In this document: one piece after another, positions 5,423 to 11,355 of the stretch
Position numbering within the stretch: position 1 is the first letter of the stretch
Layout of the letters: the number at the start of each line of letters is the position of its first letter
NCBI GenBank assembly: GCA_964402115.1
Contig: CAYOBW010000228.1
Coordinates: 1-11,355, forward strand
DNA length: 11,355 nucleotides
Source: CAYOBW01 sp964402115
GTDB taxonomy: Bacteria > Verrucomicrobiota > Kiritimatiellia > UBA8416 > CAYOBW01
Reading direction: 5' to 3'
Translations under genes and position numbers: made by a program
Notes under the pieces: generated by a model
Database searches by the model: none
Seen by the model: only the letters and a program-made list of their open reading frames with translations
What the model was told of the DNA's origin: nothing

Positions 5423-6720
5423 CGCCGATGCAGATAGGCATACTCGGCTGCGTCGCGCTCATGCTCCTGCTGATGTGCAGCATGCCGGTGGCGATCGTGA
5501 TGGGGGTGGTCGGCGTCATCGGTTACGCGGCCGTCGTGTCGGGCAAGGCGGCGCTTTCCGTGCTGTCGGCGGATCTCTACGACACCGTTTCGAACTACAA
5601 CCTGACGGTGATCCCGCTCTTCGTGTTCATGGGGCAGGTGGCCTTCCACGCCGGCATCAGCGGGCGGCTCTTCGCGGCGGCCAACAGCTGGCTGTCGTGG
5701 CTGAAGGGCGGCCTCGCCATGGCGACAGTGGGCGCGTGCGCGGCGTTCGGGGCGATCTGCGGCTCCGGGCCGGCCACCGCCGCGACCATGGCCGCGGTGG
5801 CGCTGCCCGAGATGAAGCGCTTCAAGTACGATGACGCGCTGGCCAGCGGCACGGTCGCGGCGGGCGGGAGCCTCGGCATGCTGATCCCGCCGAGCGTGGT
5901 GTTCATCGTGTACGGCATCCTGACGGAACAGTCCATCGGCAAGCTCTTCATCTCGGGCATCATCCCCGGCATCCTCGTGGCGATCCTGTTCTGCCTGGTG
6001 ATCGCCCTGCAGTGCCGCCTCAACCCGAAGCTGGCGCCGCCCGCCGTTCGCCTCTCGTGGCGCACCCGCTTCACGTCGCTGCTAGGGGTGCTGGAGACGC
6101 TCATCCTGTTCGTCTTCGTGATGGGGGGGATGTTCGCCGGCTGGTTCACGCCGACCGAGGCCGCGGCGGTGGGGGCGGCGGGGAGCGTGGTAATTGCCGT
6201 GGTGGGCCGCAACTGCTCGCGCAAGATGCTCTGGCAGGCCGCGCACGAGTCGGTGCGCACCTCCTGCATGGTGCTGGTGATCGTGGCGGGGGCGACGATG
6301 TTTGGCCACTTCCTGGCCGTCACGGGGCTGCCGACGCATTTCGCGGCCTGGCTCGCGGGGCTGCCGGTGCCGCCGTGGGTGGTCATCGTCATGATCATCG
6401 GGTTCTACCTGGTGGCGGGCTGCTTCGTGGACGCGCTGGCGCTGATCCTGCTGACGATCCCGGTCTTCTATCCGGTGATCCGCCAGCTGGGCTACGACCC
6501 GATCTGGTTCGGCGTCATCATCGTGCTGGTCACGCAGATGGGCGTGATTACCCCGCCGGTGGGCGTGAACGCGTACGTCGTCAGCGGCATTGACCGGAGC
6601 ATTCCGCTGCCCACGGTTTTCCGCGGCGCGCTGCCGTTTGTGGGCGCGCTGGTCGTGGCCTGCGCCCTGCTGATGGCGTTTCCGCAGCTGGCCACGTGGC
6701 TGCCGCGGATCATGAAATAG
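5419..6720 (+). CDS. dctM: TRAP transporter large permease subunit (DctM family)
   Basis: Encodes 433 residues, normal for the family. It is the ion-coupled transport subunit in the inner membrane, with many hydrophobic helices throughout. Diagnostic motifs: GTVAAGGSLGMLIPPS (144-159) in the first re-entrant/helix-break region, GWFTPTEAAAVGA (241-253), and TQMGVITPPVGVNAYV (372-387) in the second, pseudo-symmetric half. The reading frame is open well upstream of 5419, but that part overlaps dctQ in another frame and is not hydrophobic. The start at ATG 5419 gives the standard N-terminus (MTPMQIGILG) and a 4-bp ATGA overlap with the dctQ stop; ATG 5428 is a minor alternative. Sodium or proton coupling is known for the family; the ligand is unknown. 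The gene is intact. Confidence 0.96.
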   Translation: MTPMQIGILGCVALMLLLMCSMPVAIVMGVVGVIGYAAVVSGKAALSVLSADLYDTVSNYNLTVIPLFVFMGQVAFHAGISGRLFAAANSWLSWLKGGLAMATVGACAAFGAICGSGPATAATMAAVALPEMKRFKYDDALASGTVAAGGSLGMLIPPSVVFIVYGILTEQSIGKLFISGIIPGILVAILFCLVIALQCRLNPKLAPPAVRLSWRTRFTSLLGVLETLILFVFVMGGMFAGWFTPTEAAAVGAAGSVVIAVVGRNCSRKMLWQAAHESVRTSCMVLVIVAGATMFGHFLAVTGLPTHFAAWLAGLPVPPWVVIVMIIGFYLVAGCFVDALALILLTIPVFYPVIRQLGYDPIWFGVIIVLVTQMGVITPPVGVNAYVVSGIDRSIPLPTVFRGALPFVGALVVACALLMAFPQLATWLPRIMK

Positions 6721-6737
6721 CCGGGAGGGAGGTTGCC

Positions 6738-7238
6738 ATGAACGAGGCTGGCATGCGGTACGGCCATTACCGGAAAATCCTGTTCTGCACGGACTTTTCC
6801 GAAAACGCCAACTTCGCTTTCGATTTCGCCGTGGACGCGGCGCTTCGGAACAAGGGGTGTACGCTGGTGCTGCTGCACGTGGTTCACGAGCCCGACGCCC
6901 AGTTCTGGAAGGGCTACGTTGCAGAAGTCGGCGACATGGACGCCCGGGCGCGGGCCGTCATGGACCACGCGGTCGCCGCCGATTATCGCCCGCGCGTGCC
7001 GGAAGGCGTCAACTTCCAGGTGGAAATACTGAGCGGGGACGCGGCGCGCACGATTCTCGCCTTCGCCGCGGAGCAGGAGGCCGACCTGATCATCCTCGGG
7101 CGGCAGGGACACGGCGCGATCACCCGGTTGCTGCTGGGGAACGTGGCGGGGAAGGTCGCCCGCAAGGCGCTCTGCCCCGTGCTCGTCGTGCCGCTGGCCT
7201 TCAAGGCCCGGATGCCGGCGGCTGCGTCGCCGGCATGA
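6738..7238 (+). CDS. Universal stress protein (UspA family), probable TRAP-associated regulator
   Basis: Encodes 166 residues forming one Usp domain, a cytosolic nucleotide-binding alpha/beta fold. The start is decided by GGAGG (6728-6732) five bases before ATG 6738; the in-frame ATG at 6696 lies inside dctM. Motifs: first strand KILFCTDFS with Asp19 (13-21), TLVLLHVVHEP (42-52), ADLIILGRQGHG (115-126), then LLLGN and PVLVVP (147-152). The ATP-binding signature G-2x-G-9x-G-S/T is present as G121, G124 and G134, but the final residue is Asn135, a variant that can weaken phosphate contact. The gene follows dctM by 17 bp and is very probably cotranscribed. In Halomonas elongata the Usp protein TeaD is encoded with the ectoine TRAP transporter TeaABC and regulates it; a similar role here is inference. 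The C-terminal Ala/Pro tail is unremarkable. Confidence 0.93.
   Translation: MNEAGMRYGHYRKILFCTDFSENANFAFDFAVDAALRNKGCTLVLLHVVHEPDAQFWKGYVAEVGDMDARARAVMDHAVAADYRPRVPEGVNFQVEILSGDAARTILAFAAEQEADLIILGRQGHGAITRLLLGNVAGKVARKALCPVLVVPLAFKARMPAAASPA
7212..7236 (+). terminator. Strong hairpin across the usp stop codon
   Basis: Arms ATGCCGGCG (7212-7220) and CGCCGGCAT (7228-7236) form a perfect 9-bp stem with a 7-base loop. The last base belongs to the stop codon TGA 7236-7238. No T-run follows, so it is not a classical intrinsic terminator. It could end or stabilise the TRAP-usp transcript before the oxidoreductase gene. Confidence 0.4.
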
Positions 7239-7289
7239 GCTCCGGAAGATGATGTTCGGCTAAGGTGAATGGCGCGCTGAGCCTCGAAG

Positions 7290-7312
7290 GCAAGGATTCC
7301 CTTGCGGGAGGG
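7290..7312 (+). promoter_or_regulatory. Leader hairpin next to the oxidoreductase ribosome site
   Basis: GCAAGG (7290-7295) and CCTTGC (7300-7305) form a 6-bp stem with a 4-base loop, directly followed by GGGAGGG (7306-7312), the ribosome site three bases before ATG 7316. The stem does not cover the site itself but could affect ribosome access. The ribosome site is certain enough to choose the start; the hairpin's function is a guess. Confidence 0.35.
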
Positions 7313-7315
7313 TTT

Positions 7316-10300
7316 ATGACGAACCGGATGCCTGCAGCCCTTCTGGGTGGGGCCTGGCTGCTGACGGCGGGCCTGGCCGGGGCGGTGGTGACGAACAGCG
7401 CGGATGTCTGCGTCTACGGCGGCACCGCGGGCGGCGTCGTGGCCGCCGTGCAGGCCGCGCGCATGGGCAAGTCCGTGCGGCTGGTGGTGGCGAACAACCA
7501 CCTCGGCGGCATGACCTCCGGCGGCCTGGGCTGGACCGACGCCGGGACGGCGGCCGCGATCGGCGGGCTCTCCAGGGAGTTCTACACGCGCATCGCGGCG
7601 AAGTACGGCGTCGCCGGCCAGAAGTACACGTTCGAGCCGCACGTGGCCGAGGCGGTCTTCAACGAGCTGATCGCGGAAACCGCGGTCGGCGTGCACCCGA
7701 ACCAGCCCCTGGCGGACGTCACGCTCGCGGGCACGAACATCGTCGCGCTGCGCACGGTCGACGGCACCGTGTTCAAGGCGCGCGCGTTCATCGACGCCTC
7801 GTACGAGGGCGATCTGCTGGCGCGGGCCGGCGTCACCTGCACGTACGGGCGCGAGGCGAATGCGCGCTATGGCGAGACGCTCAACGGCGCGCGCACGCGG
7901 TCGGCCTCGCACCAGTTCACGGTGAACGTCGACCCGTACCTCACGCCCGGCAACGCCGCCAGCGGGCTGCTGCCCCTGGTGCAGGCCGATGCGGCGCAGA
8001 CACAGGGCACGGCCGACCGCCGCATCCAGGCGTACAACTTCCGCCTCTGCCTGACGCGGGTCGCCAGCAACCGCCTGGACTGGGTCGCGCCGGCCGGCTA
8101 CGACCCCGCCCGCTACGAGCTGCTCGCGCGCTACCTGGAGGCGCGGACCGCCACCGTGCTGGGCAACCTGCTGAAGATCGACGCGATTCCCAACGGCAAG
8201 ACCGACGTCAACAACAACGGCGCCATCTCGACGGACTACATCGGCGGCAGCTGGGATTACCCCGCGGCCGGCGCCGCGCGTCGCGCGCAGCTCTGGGAGG
8301 AGCACAAGGCGTACACCCAGGGCTTGCTCTACTTCCTCGCCACCAGCCCGCGCGTGCCCGCCAGCGTGCGGACGAACCTCCTGGCGTACGGCCTGTGCAA
8401 GGACGAGTTTACGGACACCGGCGGCTGGCCCCACCAGCTCTACGTGCGCGAAGCGCGGCGCATGGTGGCCGACTACGTCATGACGCAGCGCCACTGCACG
8501 CGCGAGATCCTGCCGGCCGACTCCGTGGGCCTCGCCTCCTACACGATGGATTCGCACAACTGCACGCGCTACGTGGCGGGGGGCTACGCGGTCAACGAAG
8601 GCGATGTGCAGCAGGCCGTGCCCGGCCCCTACCGCGTTGCGTACCGGGCGCTTGTGCCGCGGCGGGGGGAGTGCCGGAACCTGCTCGTGCCGTGGAGCCT
8701 CTCGGCCACGCACATCGCCTTCGGCTCCATCCGCATGGAGCCGGTCTTCATGGTGCTCGGCCAATCCGCCGCCACGGCGGCGTGCCAGGCGCTCGACGCC
8801 GGCGTGGCCGTGCAGGACGTGGATGTCGCCGCCCTCCAGGCGCGGCTGCTGGCCGACGGTCAGGTGCTGACGTGGGGCACGACGGCCAACCAGCCGCCGG
8901 TCGTCGAGCTGACGCTGCCGAGGATGGACGCGCGGTACCCACCCGGCTCCAACGTCGTGCTGGAGGCCGCGGTCAGCGACGCCGACGGCTCCATCGCGCG
9001 CGTCGAGTTCCTCGCGGGCGCCGTCGTGATCGGGCAGGCCTCGGCCGCCCCGTACCGCCTGGTATGGACCAACCCCGTCGGCGGCCTGCACCCTCTCGCG
9101 GCGCGCGCCGTGGACAACGAGGGCGCCACCAACGTCTCGGGCGTGGTCCCCGTCGAGGTTGGCCCCGCGCCGGGGCACGGGAGTCCGGAGCTCGGCATCA
9201 TCGCGGACAACGCCGACGCCGCGCACGTCACGCTCGTCGGCGACTGGACCGGCAGCGTCACGCTGCCGGGGTACTACGGCGCCAACTACATTCACGATGG
9301 CAATACGAACAAGGGGGCGAAAAGCGTGCGCTTCGCGCCGGAGCTGCCCCTGGCGGGACTCTACGACGTGTACGTCCGCTTCACGGCCGACAACAACCGC
9401 GCCACCAACGTGCCGGTGGATTTCGAGCACGCCGACGGCACGCAGCGCCTGTTCCTGAACGAACGCGCGACCTACCTGTCCGGGCAGTGGGTCTGGATCG
9501 GCGCCGCGCGCTGCCCGGCCGGCGCCGGGGCAGCGGTCACGTTCCGCAACGACAACACGGACGGCTACGTGATCGCCGACGCGGTCAGCTTCGTGCCGGT
9601 GACGGCCACCAACGCCGCGGCGCACGCGCTCGTCGTGGAGTCGTTCAACGGGTATGGCGTCGCCGAGCTCGACCGCCTGGATGGGCTCAACGGCGGCACG
9701 GGGTGGCAGGGCGCGTGGACGGGCAACGCCGGCGATGCCCCCGGCTACGAGTGCATGGGGCCGAACGGTTCCCTGTTCGCCGGCGCGGCCTATGCGCACG
9801 GCGGCAACGGCGTGGATGCCACCGACGGCCGCGCCATCATTCGCGCCTCGGACACATCCTCGCGGCTCGCCTATCGGACGTTCGACCAGGGGCTGACCGG
9901 CACCGTCTGGCTGAGCGCCCTCGTGCGTCACGAGACGAACGACACGGGCGACGTGCTGCTCTGGTTCGAGACCATGGCCAGCGGCAGCCAGGCGAACACC
10001 TTCGTCGGCCTGCGCAACGGCGACCAGCCTATGCTGCGCTACCAGGGAACCAACCTGGTCGCCGCCGACTTGAACAGCGCCCGCCAGGCGCTGCTGTTCC
10101 TGGCGCGGCTGACGCTGGACGAGGGCGGCATGACGGCCGACCGCGTGGAGTTCTGGATCAAGCGGGCCACCAACGACGTCTCCAGCGTCGCCGCGCTCGG
10201 CGAGCCGCTCCTCAGCAGCAGCGGAGCGGACCTGTTCGGGCCGGAGTTGAAATACATCGCACTCTCGGGCGCCGTGCGTTCGGGCAACGTGGACGCGCTG

Positions 10301-10981
10301 CGCCTGAGCGATCGCGCCACGGCCTTCGCCGACGTGGTGACCGGCAACCTGACCAATCTCTTCGCCACGGCCTTCGCGGGGACGGAGGGAACGCTGCCCA
10401 CCAACTGGGTCGCCCTCGTGGGGAACACGGGCACGCCGGGGTGGCGGCTGGACGCGGCGGGCGACCTGCGCTTCGACCAGGACGCCTTCTACGGCGTGGC
10501 CTGCTATACGGGGCCGCTCGCCGACGGCCGTGATCCCCGCGCGCTGACGAACGTCCTCATCGAAACCACCTTCCGCAAAGACGTGGCGACGTTGGCAGGC
10601 TTCGTGGCGCGGGCGCAGGACGGGCAGAACTTCTACCACGCGCGGCTGATGGGCGGCAATCAGCTGCAGATGTGGAAGTGCGTGGGCGGCACGTTCACGC
10701 AGTTGGGCGGCACGGCCACGATCCGCCCCGCCTACGTCGCCGGCGAGACCTGGCGCCTGCGCTTTCGCCTGGAGGGCGCCGTGCTGACGGCCGACCTCTT
10801 CAACCCGGCCGGAGCGTGCCTGGGCGCGGTGGCTGCCGTGGACACGACGTTCACCGCCGGCAAGGTGGGGCTGCGCGTCGGCAGGTCCACCGCCGTCGCG
10901 ACGTTCTCCGTCGCCGCCGAGCGGATCGTGCGCGCGCCGGCGCCCCCGGAGGCCACCGGGACGCTGCTGATTGTGCGGTGA
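7316..10981 (+). CDS. Secreted FAD-dependent oxidoreductase fused to Ig-like, golvesin-like and two LamG-like domains
   Basis: Encodes 1221 residues. The start is ATG 7316, after GGGAGGG; an in-frame GTG at 7265 lacks such a site. Residues 1-23 are a signal peptide (LLTAGLAGA). A FAD_oxidored-type enzyme domain spans about 28-522, with a Rossmann nucleotide loop VYGGTAGGVVAA (33-44), GGMTSGGLGWTD (64-75), a conserved DSVGLASYTMDSHNC segment, and SIRMEPVFMVLGQSAATAA near its end. Then follow an Ig-like Big_7-type module (about 525-615, NQPPVVEL to VPVEV), a golvesin/xanthan lyase C-terminal-like module (about 625-762, GYYGANYIHD to DGYVIADAVSF), and two concanavalin/LamG-like beta-sandwiches (about 772-1008, GLNGGTGWQGAW, and about 1010-1207). 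The enzyme family is common in Planctomycetes and Verrucomicrobia and poorly characterised; the ancillary modules suggest binding or attack of a polysaccharide. The substrate is unknown. No PEP-CTERM or type IX sorting signal is seen; the protein ends GTLLIVR. Confidence 0.92.
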   Translation: MTNRMPAALLGGAWLLTAGLAGAVVTNSADVCVYGGTAGGVVAAVQAARMGKSVRLVVANNHLGGMTSGGLGWTDAGTAAAIGGLSREFYTRIAAKYGVAGQKYTFEPHVAEAVFNELIAETAVGVHPNQPLADVTLAGTNIVALRTVDGTVFKARAFIDASYEGDLLARAGVTCTYGREANARYGETLNGARTRSASHQFTVNVDPYLTPGNAASGLLPLVQADAAQTQGTADRRIQAYNFRLCLTRVASNRLDWVAPAGYDPARYELLARYLEARTATVLGNLLKIDAIPNGKTDVNNNGAISTDYIGGSWDYPAAGAARRAQLWEEHKAYTQGLLYFLATSPRVPASVRTNLLAYGLCKDEFTDTGGWPHQLYVREARRMVADYVMTQRHCTREILPADSVGLASYTMDSHNCTRYVAGGYAVNEGDVQQAVPGPYRVAYRALVPRRGECRNLLVPWSLSATHIAFGSIRMEPVFMVLGQSAATAACQALDAGVAVQDVDVAALQARLLADGQVLTWGTTANQPPVVELTLPRMDARYPPGSNVVLEAAVSDADGSIARVEFLAGAVVIGQASAAPYRLVWTNPVGGLHPLAARAVDNEGATNVSGVVPVEVGPAPGHGSPELGIIADNADAAHVTLVGDWTGSVTLPGYYGANYIHDGNTNKGAKSVRFAPELPLAGLYDVYVRFTADNNRATNVPVDFEHADGTQRLFLNERATYLSGQWVWIGAARCPAGAGAAVTFRNDNTDGYVIADAVSFVPVTATNAAAHALVVESFNGYGVAELDRLDGLNGGTGWQGAWTGNAGDAPGYECMGPNGSLFAGAAYAHGGNGVDATDGRAIIRASDTSSRLAYRTFDQGLTGTVWLSALVRHETNDTGDVLLWFETMASGSQANTFVGLRNGDQPMLRYQGTNLVAADLNSARQALLFLARLTLDEGGMTADRVEFWIKRATNDVSSVAALGEPLLSSSGADLFGPELKYIALSGAVRSGNVDALRLSDRATAFADVVTGNLTNLFATAFAGTEGTLPTNWVALVGNTGTPGWRLDAAGDLRFDQDAFYGVACYTGPLADGRDPRALTNVLIETTFRKDVATLAGFVARAQDGQNFYHARLMGGNQLQMWKCVGGTFTQLGGTATIRPAYVAGETWRLRFRLEGAVLTADLFNPAGACLGAVAAVDTTFTAGKVGLRVGRSTAVATFSVAAERIVRAPAPPEATGTLLIVR

Positions 10982-11048
10982 GCCGGCCTGTTACCTGCCG
11001 CTCCCGGCGATCTCGCGGGCGTGAAGGAACCGCGCAGCAAAGCCAGTA

Positions 11049-11071
11049 CAGCGGGCGCTACGAGCCCGCTG
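11049..11071 (+). terminator. Terminator-like hairpin after the oxidoreductase gene
   Basis: CAGCGGGC (11049-11056) and GCCCGCTG (11064-11071) form a perfect 8-bp stem with a 7-base loop, 67 bases after the stop codon. No T-run follows, so termination is only probable. Confidence 0.4.
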
Positions 11072-11320
11072 CCAACCCGCAGGGTGTCCAGATTGCGGCC
11101 TGCCGGGCGCCACGTCGCGCGGGCCTCTCCGAGGCCCAGCGCCGCACCGGTGGACGCCTTGCAGCAGCATTATGGCCGAAGACATGATGCGACTGCGCGG
11201 GTCTCCTCGCGCTTGCCGGGGTGGGTTGTGCTTTGAACCTAGAAACGGGAGTAGCCCTCCACTTTTTCTCTGCACATGCACATCACCGTACCGGTGGGGA
11301 CGCGGTCCTTTCGCCAGTCT

Positions 11321-11355
11321 CCCTCTCCCCGGCGGGGAGAGGGCCGGGGTGAGGG
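11321..11355. repeat. REP-like palindromic repeat, cut by the window end
   Basis: CCCTCTCCCC (11321-11330), loop GGC, GGGGAGAGGG (11334-11343) form a perfect 10-bp stem, followed by CCGGGGTGAGGG. This kind of CCCTCTCCC/GGGAGAGGG palindrome with a GGGGTGAGGG tail is a familiar dispersed intergenic repeat in many GC-rich bacteria. Only one copy is in the window. Confidence 0.7.

Larger units (their letters stand above)
10982..11355. other. Gene-free 3' region
   Basis: No supportable gene in these 374 bp. It contains a terminator-like hairpin (11049-11071), GC-rich sequence, a short AT-richer stretch near 11240-11280 that might be the start of an upstream region for a gene beyond the window, an imperfect palindrome CACCG-TAC-CGGTG (11284-11296), and a REP-like palindrome at the edge. 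Confidence 0.6.

Noticed and set aside
6983..10639. A 1218-codon open frame on the minus strand opposite the oxidoreductase gene
   Set aside because: It is a high-GC shadow: the product is Arg/Val/His/Gly-rich without domain structure, while the plus frame has a signal peptide and clear domains.
11276..11355. Open frame starting ATG 11276 and running off the window
   Set aside because: It reads through the REP-like palindrome, giving a low-complexity Pro/Arg/Gly/Glu peptide of the kind such repeats produce, and has no ribosome site.

Overview
The window is a GC-rich bacterial chromosomal fragment, probably from the PVC superphylum (Kiritimatiellota, Verrucomicrobiota or Lentisphaerota-like). 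This is inferred from the style of the secreted proteins: a FAD oxidoreductase fused to Ig-like, golvesin-like and LamG-like modules, a secreted Glu/Arg-rich coiled-coil protein, and a beta-sandwich C-terminus. No rRNA, tRNA or marker gene is present to settle the taxonomy.

Layout. (1) 1-444: 3' end of a secreted beta-sandwich protein, convergent with (2) a periplasmic coiled-coil protein on the minus strand (470-1309). (3) 1458-3724: an island of visibly lower GC bracketed by two perfect copies of a 55-bp direct repeat. It holds a 162-aa protein I do not recognise (+) and a complete AAA/DUF4143 ATPase (-) that converge on each other, plus a regulatory-looking AT-rich leader for the ATPase. 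(4) 3858-7238: a compact operon for a tripartite TRAP transporter (dctP, dctQ, dctM, joined by 4-bp stop/start overlaps) followed by a universal stress protein 17 bp downstream. A strong hairpin straddles the last stop codon. (5) 7316-10981: one very large gene for an exported multidomain FAD-dependent oxidoreductase. (6) 10982-11355: gene-free sequence with a terminator-like hairpin and, at the edge, a REP-like palindromic repeat.

How the genes work together. The TRAP genes and the Usp gene form one plausible functional unit: a lipoprotein-type solute receptor captures an organic acid-like ligand, DctQM imports it by ion-coupled transport, and the Usp protein may regulate the transporter, as TeaD does for the ectoine transporter TeaABC. 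The oxidoreductase is exported and its C-terminal modules suggest action on polysaccharides; a link to the TRAP substrate is speculative. The repeat-bracketed island looks like acquired or rearranged accessory DNA. I see no complete transposase, integrase, CRISPR array or recognisable defence system. The least explained structure is the 55-bp repeat pair and its mosaic junction with a duplicate of the ATPase leader.
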